NCBI RefSeq assembly: GCF_013141695.1
Contig: NZ_WHNY01000059.1
Coordinates: forward strand, 1-64,000
Direction of reading: 5' to 3'
Source of the DNA: Paenibacillus plantarum
Lineage (GTDB): Bacteria; Bacillota; Bacilli; Paenibacillales; NBRC-103111
DNA: 64,000 nt
Shown here: piece after piece, positions 8,244 through 18,224 of the stretch
Numbering within the stretch: the first letter of the stretch is position 1
Layout of the letters: the number at the start of each line of letters is the position of its first letter
Position numbers and translations under genes: made by a program
Notes under the pieces: model-generated
What the model was told of the DNA's origin: nothing
Database searches by the model: none
What the model saw: only the letters and a program-made list of their open reading frames with translations

Positions 8244-11200
8244 TCATTGGCTTACCGTGACATCATCGATAATGATTTTCGATGTGGCATAGACACGTGC
8301 GCCTATCTTGCCACTGCCTAATGCGTTGTCTGATATATTCAGCTGTAGGACGCCATCTTGATAGGCCTGAATAGAGCTCCCATTAACTACAACTTTGTAC
8401 GTGTAGTCTGTATTAGCGGCTGTGCTCGGCCCGGCATAACCCAACGGTGTTTGCACGCCACCTACAATTTTGTAGATTTCCATTTTTCTGCCTGAGGGAT
8501 GATTGTTATTTCGAATCGCCAACACGTAATAGTTATTGGGATCCGTATACCTGAACACCAAACCAGCATCATTATTGCCACCCGAATTCGTCATGACCCT
8601 TACCTTGGCCTGCAGGGTATAATTCATCCAAGCTAAGCTGCCTGCGGTGGATAAGCTTGTGCCATAGCCGGCTGTACCATTATATTCCGAATTTACGACA
8701 GACCATGTTCCGCTTGTAGGCGTCCAATTATCTGCTAGACCACCCGAGAAATCATCGGAGAACAACTTGGTTATGACAGTAGGTCCAGAATTCAGTGTTG
8801 ATCTTACCGCATCAGAAGTCGTATCTGTTGTATTAAAATAATAGGAATGCGTGCCTGCCGGCAGCTTTGTAGTGTAACTATAGGTTTTACCATCTGTGTA
8901 AGTCACATCGCTTGGAGTCGTTTCCTGCATGTTATGAATAACGCCATCCACAATCACTTCCATCGCAAAAGGTTTCTGGATATCTGCATCTGTGTAGGTG
9001 GCAGTAAAAGTAAAGGGTGTTGTTGAATCACCCAAGGCTGGCGTCACATTCGTTGAAGTCAAGATCGGTGCCGTTCCACTCGCGACGTTCGTAGCCTGGA
9101 TATCGTCCAGAAGCATTTCACCATACACGCCTGTTGCTTGTTTAAGCCATATAACGAGATGAGCCGTTTTCTTATTCAGTGTCGGGAATGCATTCAGGTC
9201 ATAGCTTCTAGTCGTCCAAGTGGTTGGCACAGACACGAAGCCGCTGGTCAGGCTGAAGCTATTCTTACCATCTTCAATCGTCAGATTGATTTGGCTATTG
9301 GCGTAGCCTGGATTCTTCATTGTATAAGTCAGAAAACGATATCCTGACAAATCAACCGTATCATGCCAAGGTTCAAACTTGGCCTGTGAGGCGCTCGTCG
9401 CAGGAGTCTGGCTGAATTGTGCAACATCGTAGGTGTTGTTAATATTCACCCTATCAAATTTACCTGTACCTCCAGATTGATTCCACCAGTTAACCCAATC
9501 TAGCTTCTGAACCCCAAACAACCCTTTTCTATTAAAATCATCATAAAGCAGCGGATGTGCTGGGTCAGGGAGCGGTGGTGCAACTGTGTAATGCGTAGAA
9601 CTATAGGTTTCGTTTCCGAGTGAATCCGTCCCTCTTACATTCACTCGTTTACTCGTATAAGGAGCCAATGAACTGACATCCACTGTGGTGCTGTAAACGC
9701 CTCCACCCACCGTCATAGGACTATAGTTGGCACCATAAACAAGATCACTAACTGTCGAATATACGGAGCTCAATTCCGTCGTAGGTTGTGCAAACAAAGT
9801 GACATTTCCGCGAACATAATCGCCAATAATTGGCGAAGTAATGGGCAATTTAGCTGGAACTACGCCGCCTGAAGTGCTTTCAGCATTGAGATCCGTTAGA
9901 CCCATAATGGTATACAGAAGCCCCACTTGAATACTGATACTGGATTCGTTGTATCTCCATTGGTTGCCATCATCCGCAAAGAGTCCTCTGTCTACATACC
10001 ATGGGCTTACACTTGTTTTATCTTTGGTATCTTTCATATTCGGTCCACTGACCATTTCACCAGGAATAACAACGCCTGTGTTTGCCGTATTATAAGAGTT
10101 CTCGTCTAGACGTGTATGCAAGAAATCTACATAATCTGTACCGATCCCAGAGACCCAGCTTATATTCCACGGGTTTTCACCAAATATCCAATAAGCTCCC
10201 TTGGTCACAGCACGAAGAACCGCGGGATCTCCGAACAATTCATAATACCGCACCATATCACCCAAAAATCCAGCGTGTGGCTCATTCACACCAAACGGTC
10301 CAAATTCGTTAAGTACGCCATACGGGGTATCATCTGTAGATGACAAGAAATAATCGACTTGTTGTTTGAGAAGCGTATGAATAATCGTCTGTGTTGCAGG
10401 ATCTGCAACAGGATAAAACTCAGCCATAGACATGGGCCGCATATCCCAATAATTGGTGGATTTAATATCTTTGAATGTTAGTGTGCTAATACGCGCGGTT
10501 GCTGAAGTTTTATAGGCAGTATCGTTAGTTAATAGATATAACTCCACTTCGGCCCACAGTAACGTGTTCGGTACGCCGCCAATTGTTTCATAACTCCCCT
10601 GTGCAAGATAGGGGTTAGCAACGACAAAGTTATAGAACGTTATCGCAGCAGTTTGACATGAGGCAGCAAAAGTAGTGAACTCCGCGACTTGACTCGCTGG
10701 AATATATCCCCCTGCAAGTGCGCTTTGAATGGCACGCGCTGTAGCTGCAAGAGCACCAGCTGCTTTGGCTGAGCCGCCGATTCCAATAGCACCATATTTT
10801 CGATCATCTGGTGTGTTAATAATATTGTCCGTTTCTTTTTCTGGATGGATGAACCCGGCATTATTCGGCAGGTTATACATGGCTCCACCGAACGCATTTG
10901 CAAATTTGACCAAATACTCGCTGCCGAATCTGGCTTCATCAATCAAATCAGGAACACCGTTGTGATCATTATCGTATCTGACATTCGCGTTCGATGCATG
11001 GCGAAGATAAGCTAAGGCAATTTCACCAGCAACCCACTGATTCCCTCCATACTTACCGTAATCCCCAGCATCATACCAGGAGCCCGACAAATCATAATGC
11101 GATTTGCCATCTGGAGATAAGCCATCATCCAAATGTCCGGCAGGATGGAAAACCTTCTCTGAAGGAGCTGTATCACTGCTGTAGCCAACTGGATAAGAAA

Positions 11201-12899
11201 CGCGAGTATCCACAGCCGAACGCTGCAATCGATAGAATGCCGTCATCTCATCCTTATATTGGTTCCAAATATTCGTTTGGATTTGGAAGGGATAGGAAGA
11301 AATGTTATTCGTTTTAATTGTATAGTTGGTACCTACTGTGGTAACGCCAGAAAAATCTATCGAGTACACATGTTTATTCCAGGTAACACCCTCATAGGTC
11401 ATATTGCCTGATGCAACTACCGTTGAACCGTTTAAGACCTGATAGGAAGTATCACTTAGTTCATCATTGGCCGTTACTTTGGCATTCTTGAAAGCAGCTG
11501 CGCTATAGCCTGCTTGACTAATGACGACATCATTGACCAAACTGCCTGTGTACGTATCTGCGTTAATTTTATCGATAGCAACCGTATATCCGCTTGAGCT
11601 TGCATTCTTTTGCCCCGTAACCCTGACCTTGACTGTATGCAGCTGATTGGGAAGATTCGGACTTGTATACAGCAAGGCTGATTCCACGCGACTGGCAGAG
11701 TACGTATCAATATTGATTTCCACTCCACCATCAATGGATACTGCGGCGATCCCATATGTGGCTGCGGTCACACCGTATAAACGTGCCTTGGTACCGACGA
11801 ATCGAAAAGTAAGCGTATCATCAGCAATGGCGGATACATGGTTATCTGCTTGATAATTCCCTGCTGGGGCAGCGACATAGGACCAACCAGAACCTGCATA
11901 TGCCATTTGGTTATTGCCGGTTCCTATCGTATTATCATTGATGTCAATTGTTTGTGCAGCGCTTACAACCGTAGGACCTGACACAGGTGACGTTGTCACT
12001 ACATCGGAGTTGTTATCCGTTGTACGAAAATAATAGGAATGGCTTCCCACAAGCAGCTTTAAAAAGTAGTAATAGGCCTTACCGTCTGTGTATGTGATAT
12101 CTGCCATATTTACTGCAGTCATATCATAAACAGTGTCATTATCAATGACTAACTGTACGGCAAAGGGTTTATCGTTATCCACATCTGTATAGGTTGCCAC
12201 AAACGTATACACCGTGTTTTCATTATGAATGGCACCCGAATTTGACGTCATTCCAGTCGCAGTCAATGTTGGAGCCGTACCGCTGTAAGTATCCGTCGCT
12301 TGGATATTATCGATTAGCATCTCACCATAAACACCAGTAGCTTGATTAAGCCAGACGACAATATGAGCACTGGATTTTACTAAATTCGGGAAGAGATTTA
12401 AATCATAGGCATAAGGCGTCCAGCTAGTTGGCACGCTTACGAATCCATTCGTCAAGCTGTAGGAATGAGTGCCATCCTCAATCGAAATATTGATGCGACT
12501 TCCCGTGTATCCTGGATTTTTCATGGATAAATTGAGATAGCGATAGCCTTCAAGGTTCGCATTAAAATGCTGCGGTTCGAACTTGGCCTGTGAGGAGCTT
12601 GATGCGGGCGTTTGTGTAAATTTACCAACCGTAAGCGCATCTACCGTTGCTCTTGCATAAGTACCCGTACCACCCGACTGATTATACCAATTCGCCCAGG
12701 GGCTTCCACTTTTCCCGAAGCTTCCGCCTCCAATAAAATCATCAACCATTAATGGAGATCCTGGGCTTGGCAATGAGGCTACAGCTGCCCTTGTCGTCGT
12801 TGGCAATACAACGAATGTTTGAAATACAAGCGCAACAACTAAACAAAATAGTGTAATCTTCTTTAAATTCCCTTTGAAATCAACTGGGTTACCCATCAT
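8244..12899 (-). CDS. Secreted multidomain glycoside hydrolase family 9 beta-glucanase
   Basis: 1551 residues, much longer than a bare GH9 enzyme. Order read from sequence: signal peptide 1-39; beta-sandwich plus Ig-like module ~45-315; a second carbohydrate-binding-like domain ~315-455; the CelD_N Ig domain ~456-540 (VVISQAGY); the GH9 catalytic domain ~545-1005 with the Asp pair in WYDAGDYGKYGG (~605) and the proton-donor Glu in WRYNESS (~983); an Ig-like linker; a near-duplicate of the first module ~1115-1375; and a C-terminal LamG/CBM66-like sandwich ~1378-1551. GH9 enzymes hydrolyse beta-1,4-glucans. No SLH or LPXTG anchor is visible, so it should be released. It follows an LplA-type binding protein in the same direction, with a stem-loop between them. 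Confidence 0.9.
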   Translation of the reverse strand: MMGNPVDFKGNLKKITLFCLVVALVFQTFVVLPTTTRAAVASLPSPGSPLMVDDFIGGGSFGKSGSPWANWYNQSGGTGTYARATVDALTVGKFTQTPASSSSQAKFEPQHFNANLEGYRYLNLSMKNPGYTGSRINISIEDGTHSYSLTNGFVSVPTSWTPYAYDLNLFPNLVKSSAHIVVWLNQATGVYGEMLIDNIQATDTYSGTAPTLTATGMTSNSGAIHNENTVYTFVATYTDVDNDKPFAVQLVIDNDTVYDMTAVNMADITYTDGKAYYYFLKLLVGSHSYYFRTTDNNSDVVTTSPVSGPTVVSAAQTIDINDNTIGTGNNQMAYAGSGWSYVAAPAGNYQADNHVSAIADDTLTFRFVGTKARLYGVTAATYGIAAVSIDGGVEINIDTYSASRVESALLYTSPNLPNQLHTVKVRVTGQKNASSSGYTVAIDKINADTYTGSLVNDVVISQAGYSAAAFKNAKVTANDELSDTSYQVLNGSTVVASGNMTYEGVTWNKHVYSIDFSGVTTVGTNYTIKTNNISSYPFQIQTNIWNQYKDEMTAFYRLQRSAVDTRVSYPVGYSSDTAPSEKVFHPAGHLDDGLSPDGKSHYDLSGSWYDAGDYGKYGGNQWVAGEIALAYLRHASNANVRYDNDHNGVPDLIDEARFGSEYLVKFANAFGGAMYNLPNNAGFIHPEKETDNIINTPDDRKYGAIGIGGSAKAAGALAATARAIQSALAGGYIPASQVAEFTTFAASCQTAAITFYNFVVANPYLAQGSYETIGGVPNTLLWAEVELYLLTNDTAYKTSATARISTLTFKDIKSTNYWDMRPMSMAEFYPVADPATQTIIHTLLKQQVDYFLSSTDDTPYGVLNEFGPFGVNEPHAGFLGDMVRYYELFGDPAVLRAVTKGAYWIFGENPWNISWVSGIGTDYVDFLHTRLDENSYNTANTGVVIPGEMVSGPNMKDTKDKTSVSPWYVDRGLFADDGNQWRYNESSISIQVGLLYTIMGLTDLNAESTSGGVVPAKLPITSPIIGDYVRGNVTLFAQPTTELSSVYSTVSDLVYGANYSPMTVGGGVYSTTVDVSSLAPYTSKRVNVRGTDSLGNETYSSTHYTVAPPLPDPAHPLLYDDFNRKGLFGVQKLDWVNWWNQSGGTGKFDRVNINNTYDVAQFSQTPATSASQAKFEPWHDTVDLSGYRFLTYTMKNPGYANSQINLTIEDGKNSFSLTSGFVSVPTTWTTRSYDLNAFPTLNKKTAHLVIWLKQATGVYGEMLLDDIQATNVASGTAPILTSTNVTPALGDSTTPFTFTATYTDADIQKPFAMEVIVDGVIHNMQETTPSDVTYTDGKTYSYTTKLPAGTHSYYFNTTDTTSDAVRSTLNSGPTVITKLFSDDFSGGLADNWTPTSGTWSVVNSEYNGTAGYGTSLSTAGSLAWMNYTLQAKVRVMTNSGGNNDAGLVFRYTDPNNYYVLAIRNNNHPSGRKMEIYKIVGGVQTPLGYAGPSTAANTDYTYKVVVNGSSIQAYQDGVLQLNISDNALGSGKIGARVYATSKIIIDDVTVSQ

Positions 12900-12981
12900 A
12901 TAACCTCCATTACTATTTTGATAAACGTAACAGGGAGCCTCTTCACTTACCAGTAACGCAACCTCCTTCTAGATATAAATC

Positions 12982-13012
12982 GAGTTGGCGCAATAAACAT
13001 CTACGCCAACTC
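12982..13012 (-). terminator. Stem-loop between the LplA-like gene and the GH9 gene
   Basis: Perfect 9-bp stem GAGTTGGCG/CGCCAACTC with a 13-nt loop. Only a weak T-rich stretch (GATTTATAT) follows on the minus strand, so it is more likely partial attenuation or an RNA-stabilising 3' end for the abundant binding-protein message than a full stop. Confidence 0.55.
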
Positions 13013-13025
13013 ATCTGAAACTTAG

Positions 13026-14579
13026 TTATTTATTTCCGCCAGCAGCCAACCAGGCATCAACCTGCTTTTGCTTCTCTCCGATAACTTTATCCACACCTGC
13101 TTGCTTAAGCTTGTCAAGATACTTAGGCAGATAGACCTCAGGATCTAATGTCCCCGTACTTAATCCAGCATTAAATTCTGCATTTACGTTAGCTATCGCA
13201 GCTATTTCTGTTTTGACAGGCTCTTGGTCGAAATTAAAGCCCATTAACTTACTTGAAATGGCAGAAGCGTTAAATGATTTGAATTGATCCCATTTCGTTG
13301 TGTTCTGTCCTTTATAGAAGTAGTTCAAATATTGATTGGCGAATACCCAGTAAACGCCAGGGTAATAACCAGAATTTTGAGCATCTACACCTTGAGCAAA
13401 ATCAATGACATTATCCGATACTTTGACAAAGTGTTTACCTTCAATCCCATTGTTGACCAAGTTGTTAAGATATTTATCCGTATTAAGCAATTCCAGGAAC
13501 ATCATCGCTCTTTCTGGATTTTTGGAAGTACGGGAGATGGCCTGCATCGAGCCTTGTGTATCATTGCCATTAATGGAAGCTGGGCGCAAGTAGATTTGTT
13601 TGTAAGGGAATCCTCCATTGGCTGCGGCTATTTCTTCATTAGCTAATGGCTTTAAGGTACCGATCGTCAAGAAAAATTTCCCGCTTTTTCTATCAGAGGT
13701 TATATCCTGTACAGTTGCTGCATCTTTACGAATGTATCCAGCCGTATAATACTTATGCCATAGGGTGAAGAGGGCTTTCGTTTCTGGCGTAGCCAGATCA
13801 TTAATGACTGTTGTATTGCCGCCTGGAACCAGCTTGCCAGGAATGGTAGCATCTCCAATTGGATCATAATCCAAATTTAGCGTTAAGCTGTTGTTTTGAA
13901 CCTGACCCGCCAGAATCGGATACATGTTCGGTTCCTTCTCCTTAATAATTTTCAGGAATGGTTCCAAATCATCTAACGTTTTCACCTTGGAAAGATCCAT
14001 ATTGTATTTCTCCGCAATATCCGCACGGTATAAGAAACCGTATTGATGAGCCAATTCCTTCTGCGTAGGTAAAGCATAGTTCTTGCCATTTACTTTCGAG
14101 CCTGCTAAGAATGCGGGATCTAAAGCTGCTTTTGTTTTTGGCGCATACTTAGTAATTAAATCCGTCATATCAATGAAAGCGCCTTTGATCACATTTTGTC
14201 TATAGTTGGACCAACCAGCTGTAAACATGATGTCTACGCTTTCACCTGAAGAGATAATGACATTTGATTTATCCGCCCAAGTTCCAAACGGTATCATATT
14301 CAGCTTAACCGTAGCGTTAATTTTATCCTTCAGGTACTTATTGATTTCCGCTTCTACGAGTGCAACATCCTTGGGAGCACCTGTTCCAGCAACGGGCATA
14401 GCCCAATTTAGTTCAACAGGGGGGAGTGATTCTTTAGCCGCTTGTGTTGCGGATGCCGTAGTTACTGGCGTAGTGGATGCCTTATCGGTTGCCTCCTCTT
14501 TGGAGCAGCCGGTTAGTGCTGCCGTTAGCATGATAGCTGGTACAAGCGTAAATCCTACGTATCTTTTTGTTTTAAACAT
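13026..14579 (-). CDS. Extracellular solute-binding lipoprotein, LplA type
   Basis: 517 residues. Lipoprotein signal with TGCSKEE at about 23-29, then a Thr/Ala linker, then the long binding fold of the LplA family (about 490-520 residues): INKYLKDKINATVKLNMIPF near 85-105 and the repeated DGxxYxLPT-like motif KNYALPTQKELAHQYGF near 170. The C-terminus ends VIGEKQKQVDAWLAAGG, typical of the group. It should deliver an oligosaccharide to the two LplB/LplC permeases encoded upstream. Followed by a stem-loop, then the GH9 gene, so import and extracellular hydrolysis are probably co-expressed. Confidence 0.9.
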   Translation of the reverse strand: MFKTKRYVGFTLVPAIMLTAALTGCSKEEATDKASTTPVTTASATQAAKESLPPVELNWAMPVAGTGAPKDVALVEAEINKYLKDKINATVKLNMIPFGTWADKSNVIISSGESVDIMFTAGWSNYRQNVIKGAFIDMTDLITKYAPKTKAALDPAFLAGSKVNGKNYALPTQKELAHQYGFLYRADIAEKYNMDLSKVKTLDDLEPFLKIIKEKEPNMYPILAGQVQNNSLTLNLDYDPIGDATIPGKLVPGGNTTVINDLATPETKALFTLWHKYYTAGYIRKDAATVQDITSDRKSGKFFLTIGTLKPLANEEIAAANGGFPYKQIYLRPASINGNDTQGSMQAISRTSKNPERAMMFLELLNTDKYLNNLVNNGIEGKHFVKVSDNVIDFAQGVDAQNSGYYPGVYWVFANQYLNYFYKGQNTTKWDQFKSFNASAISSKLMGFNFDQEPVKTEIAAIANVNAEFNAGLSTGTLDPEVYLPKYLDKLKQAGVDKVIGEKQKQVDAWLAAGGNK

Positions 14580-14653
14580 AGTTTTCCCCTTTCAAATTGA
14601 CAATTCTATACTAAAGCAACCAAGTATCCCACCCAAGCAACATTTGGTCGAAT

Positions 14654-15568
14654 CTAGCCTTTAATAGCGCCTACCGTTAATCCCTTAATAAAATATTTTT
14701 GTAAAAACGGATAGGCTAAGATAATGGGCCCAATCGCAATAACGACCATCCCCATACGTGCGCTTTGACTAGGTAAAGTTTCCAAGGACATACTGCCTTG
14801 GCCTTTATCTGCTAAGTCGAGTATGATTTGAATCGAGCTTTGAATATTATGCAGGAGTAGCTGCAGCGGCATGAGTTTAGGATTCGTAATGAACAATAAT
14901 GCCGTAAACCACTCATTCCAGTACGTAATTGTGTTAAATAAACCAATTGTGGCTAGTACAGGTTTGGAAAGATTGAGCACAATGCTGAAAAATATGCGAT
15001 ACTCGCCTGCTCCATCTATTTTGGCTGATTCCAAAATGGCATCTGGTACATTTGTCGCAAAAAAAGTTCGCATAATCAGGACATAAAACGGTGTAAGCAA
15101 CAACGGCAGGATGAGAACAATCAAGGTATCCTTCAAATGCAGGACGTTACTGTAAACCATATAATAAGGTACAAGCCCACCGCTAAAGAGCAATGTGAAA
15201 AAGATGAGGAATGCGAAAATATTTCTCGACTTTAGATCCGGTCTTGATATGGGATAAGCATAGAGCGCTGTCACTAACAGGCTGACTAGTGTGCCCACGA
15301 CCGTAACGAAGATCGAGATCCCATACGAGCGGATGATTTGGCTTGAATCATTGAAAATATAGGTGTAAGCCATCCAACTAAATTTCTCTGGGAAGAAACT
15401 GAAGCCGTTAGTAACGATCGATTGTTCATCTGTAATCGATACCATAAAAACAAGCACTAAAGGACATATACACAGGATAACGTAAAACATAAAAATAACA
15501 TTTGCGACAACATTAGTCGTCTTCGAAACTGCATTTAGTTCTCTTTTTTTGTGTGATGTAAATCCCAT
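14654..15568 (-). CDS. Carbohydrate ABC transporter permease, LplC type
   Basis: 304 residues with six predicted membrane segments. The EAA motif of binding-protein-dependent permeases is visible as ESAKIDGAGEYRIFFSIVLN near 188-207, and the typical C-terminal IKGLTVGAIKG is present. It forms the inner-membrane channel with the LplB-type partner whose gene ends 12 bp upstream. No ATPase gene lies nearby; such importers commonly use a shared MsmX-type ATPase. Confidence 0.92.
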   Translation of the reverse strand: MGFTSHKKRELNAVSKTTNVVANVIFMFYVILCICPLVLVFMVSITDEQSIVTNGFSFFPEKFSWMAYTYIFNDSSQIIRSYGISIFVTVVGTLVSLLVTALYAYPISRPDLKSRNIFAFLIFFTLLFSGGLVPYYMVYSNVLHLKDTLIVLILPLLLTPFYVLIMRTFFATNVPDAILESAKIDGAGEYRIFFSIVLNLSKPVLATIGLFNTITYWNEWFTALLFITNPKLMPLQLLLHNIQSSIQIILDLADKGQGSMSLETLPSQSARMGMVVIAIGPIILAYPFLQKYFIKGLTVGAIKG

Positions 15569-15580
15569 TGCATTCGTCTC

Positions 15581-16561
15581 CTAGAACAAAGCAGAATCTT
15601 TATTTATTCTTTTGACAATCCAATTACTAGTAATAACCAGAATAAAGCCTGCAGTAGCTTGGTATAATCCGACGGCAGCTGCCATACTGGCATCCCCAGT
15701 CACTCTTAATGCATTATACACATACACATCAATAACATTGGTCGCCGAGTACAAGATGCCTGAATTTTGTGTGGTCTGATAGAAAAGGCCGAAATCTGCA
15801 TAAAAAACTCTTCCAATCTGCAGCAGTGTGAGAATAGTCATCAGCGGAAAAAGCAGCGGGATCGTGATATAGAAGATCTGCTTTGTTTTACTAGCGCCAT
15901 CAATGACAGCTGCCTCGTAGATTTCCGAATCAATGCCAGTAATTCCCGCTAAGAAAATAATACTGTAATATCCTAACGTCTTCCAAATATGCACCAGTGG
16001 CAGTATATACGGCCAATAACGCGGTTCGTTATACCAAAGAATAGGATCGAAGCCCAGTGGAGCCAGCACATTCTTGTTAATAAACCCCATATCCATACTC
16101 AAGAATGAAAATGCGAGAATACCGACAACGACCCAAGATAAGAATTGCGGCAACAGCATTGCCGACTGATAGAACTTAGCAAGCGTACGATTTCTTAATT
16201 CATTCATGAGGATAGCAGCAGGGACAGCAGTAACTAACGTAAGAATGATAAAAGCACCATTATAAAGCAGTGTATTGCGGGTGATCGTGAAAATATAAAT
16301 GGATTTGGTGAAAAATTCAAAATTCTTAAATCCTACCCAATCGCTGGCAAGAAGACTGGTAAAAAAATTGTCTGACGTAAACTTAAAATCTTTAAACGCC
16401 AGCAAAATGCCAAACATCGGTAAATAATTGTTGATTAGCAGAATAATCAGCCCTGGGATGAGCATGGACAATAATACTTTATTTTTCTTAAATTCCTTCA
16501 ACATACTTTTGAATCTATTCGGTCGGTTAGGCTTGCTTGTTGAGTAAGATCGGCTGTTGAT
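15581..16561 (-). CDS. Carbohydrate ABC transporter permease, LplB type, with a possible ATC start
   Basis: About 326 residues from the position favoured by the ribosome binding site. Hydrophobic, with the EAA motif EAAVIDGASKTKQIFYITIP near the C-terminal third and the LplB-style start of the first span (LIPGLIILLINNYLPMFG). A perfect AAAGGAGGA (16568-16576) stands 6 nt ahead of ATC at 16561, where an ATG would be expected. Other in-frame choices are TTG 16633, which has no ribosome binding site and would add a hydrophobic stretch, and ATG 16504, also without one. Which start is used cannot be settled from sequence. Pairs with the LplC-type permease. Confidence 0.85.
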   Translation of the reverse strand: MNSRSYSTSKPNRPNRFKSMLKEFKKNKVLLSMLIPGLIILLINNYLPMFGILLAFKDFKFTSDNFFTSLLASDWVGFKNFEFFTKSIYIFTITRNTLLYNGAFIILTLVTAVPAAILMNELRNRTLAKFYQSAMLLPQFLSWVVVGILAFSFLSMDMGFINKNVLAPLGFDPILWYNEPRYWPYILPLVHIWKTLGYYSIIFLAGITGIDSEIYEAAVIDGASKTKQIFYITIPLLFPLMTILTLLQIGRVFYADFGLFYQTTQNSGILYSATNVIDVYVYNALRVTGDASMAAAVGLYQATAGFILVITSNWIVKRINKDSALF

Positions 16562-16685
16562 TGCGTTTCCTCCTTTCTTGTTTTCGCTTACAAGTTCACT
16601 ATAAACGAAACAAAAAAGAAGCAAAATAAACAAAACTATAATAAAGTCTAAAATTCTCTACACTTTTATAAATCGTTTATTCTTG

Positions 16686-18119
16686 TTATTTTTCTAATGG
16701 ATGCTGAGGGTCAAAATATGAATTCGTATAATCGCTTTTATTCACGCCAAATGTTGTGAAGAAAGCATTCAATAATGTATTTAGTCTGTTGCTTTCAGCC
16801 TGCAAGGCCTCGTCTATCGATTTCCCATCGCCGATAGCGGAAATATAGGCTTTAGAGCGAGCCCACTCATCCATGTTCAACGGTGTATCAGGGTAAATCG
16901 AATCCCTGCTTCCTGGTAAAAATTCATTAAAGTGAGCTATTGACGGCGTGTAACGCGGGTTATCTAGCACCCCCTCCATAACGGGAATTAAACTGCCGCT
17001 CTGATATAACTTCCCGATATAATCTATCGAATATAGATATTTCCATACCTTGACCGCTTCCTGCAAGTGGGCCGTACCCGATTTCACTACATTCAATCCT
17101 GCTGCATGGATAGATACCGCGCCCTTACCGACCGTGGCTTCGCTTGTTGCAGGCGGCATAGCTACGCCCCATTCATTTTTCGGAGGATATTGTTCTGCAA
17201 ATAGGGTAGGCTTCCAGCTTGCTGCATACATCATGCCAATATTGCCTTCTGCAAATTGTGCAGTCGCAAGATCATCTTTCATTGCGCCCATTCCTGGAAA
17301 TAGTGCCCCGTTTTCTTCCATCGACTTATATGTCGTTAACCATGGCTTAAATCCAGCTAAATCATAGGTACCATTTTGAAAATTATAGAAGTAAACACCG
17401 CTGTAGGCACTGGTAGCCTCCATCGGCTGTACCAAGCCTCCCCATTCCTCTCCTATCGGCAGAGCAAAGCCATACTTTCTTGCACCCTTTTCAGCCTCAC
17501 TGATGATAGTGGCATATTTCTTAACCTGGTCTAATGTGGTTGGCGGAGACTCGGGATTTAAACCCGCTTTACGAAACAAATCTTTATTGTAAATGAGACG
17601 ATATGTAATTTGATTGGAAGGTATCGTATAAAATTTATCTTTATTACGCGAATTCTTGGCGAATTCAACAGCCCATTTCGGAAAAGGCTTAAAAAAAGAC
17701 TCATCTACGTAAGCTGAAAGATCTTCTATCCAGCCTTTATACATATAGCTTGTCAGCCACTCCTTGCTTACTTCATAGACATCGGGACCTTTTCCTGAAG
17801 CATTCAACATATTCAAGGTTTCGGTGTATCGATCACGCGGTATCTTCAATAAATCGATATAGATATTATCTTGATTCGTCTCATTGAATCGATGTATGGC
17901 CTCTTCAACAAATTTGACAGAAGTGACTGACATTTGAGCGTACTGAATATGGATCTTTGCCAATTGCCCGTGATCGGTTACAGCTTCATTTCCCTGCTCC
18001 ATCCGCGCTTGTTTATTCGAAAAACGGTTCGTACAGCCATAAGCAATGAAACATGCTAGAACACTTACGACACTTAGTGTTACTGTTATTTTTTTGTATT
18101 GAATTCGGATACTTACCAC
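16686..18119 (-). CDS. Extracellular solute-binding lipoprotein, family 1
   Basis: 477 residues. Lipoprotein signal with lipobox AYGC at about 26-29. The fold is of the maltose-binding family: KIHIQYAQMSVTSVKFVEEA, GPDVYEVSKEWLTSYMYKGWIEDLS, YKSMEENGALFPGMGAMKDD. It differs from the LplA-type binding protein of the same gene set, so two binding proteins accompany one permease pair. It sits first in the minus-strand run, 106 bp from the divergent sensor-kinase gene, a position often taken by sensory binding proteins that hand a sugar signal to a YesM-type kinase. Confidence 0.87.
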   Translation of the reverse strand: MVSIRIQYKKITVTLSVVSVLACFIAYGCTNRFSNKQARMEQGNEAVTDHGQLAKIHIQYAQMSVTSVKFVEEAIHRFNETNQDNIYIDLLKIPRDRYTETLNMLNASGKGPDVYEVSKEWLTSYMYKGWIEDLSAYVDESFFKPFPKWAVEFAKNSRNKDKFYTIPSNQITYRLIYNKDLFRKAGLNPESPPTTLDQVKKYATIISEAEKGARKYGFALPIGEEWGGLVQPMEATSAYSGVYFYNFQNGTYDLAGFKPWLTTYKSMEENGALFPGMGAMKDDLATAQFAEGNIGMMYAASWKPTLFAEQYPPKNEWGVAMPPATSEATVGKGAVSIHAAGLNVVKSGTAHLQEAVKVWKYLYSIDYIGKLYQSGSLIPVMEGVLDNPRYTPSIAHFNEFLPGSRDSIYPDTPLNMDEWARSKAYISAIGDGKSIDEALQAESNRLNTLLNAFFTTFGVNKSDYTNSYFDPQHPLEK

Positions 18120-18224
18120 CCCTTGCCAATCTAGTTATTTCATCCTACAAATTTTATTATATGATTTTTTGGAATATTGTGATAAGTTTTCATCAAAGTA
18201 AACTTGTTATAAAGGAGAATCCTG

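Noticed and set aside
8244..12899. Cell-wall anchoring of the GH9 enzyme
   Set aside because: No SLH, LPXTG or dockerin motif is seen; the C-terminus is a LamG-like sandwich.
12915..12935. Possible cre site near TGATAAACGTAACA upstream of the GH9 gene
   Set aside because: The CG pair is one position out of register with the CcpA consensus.
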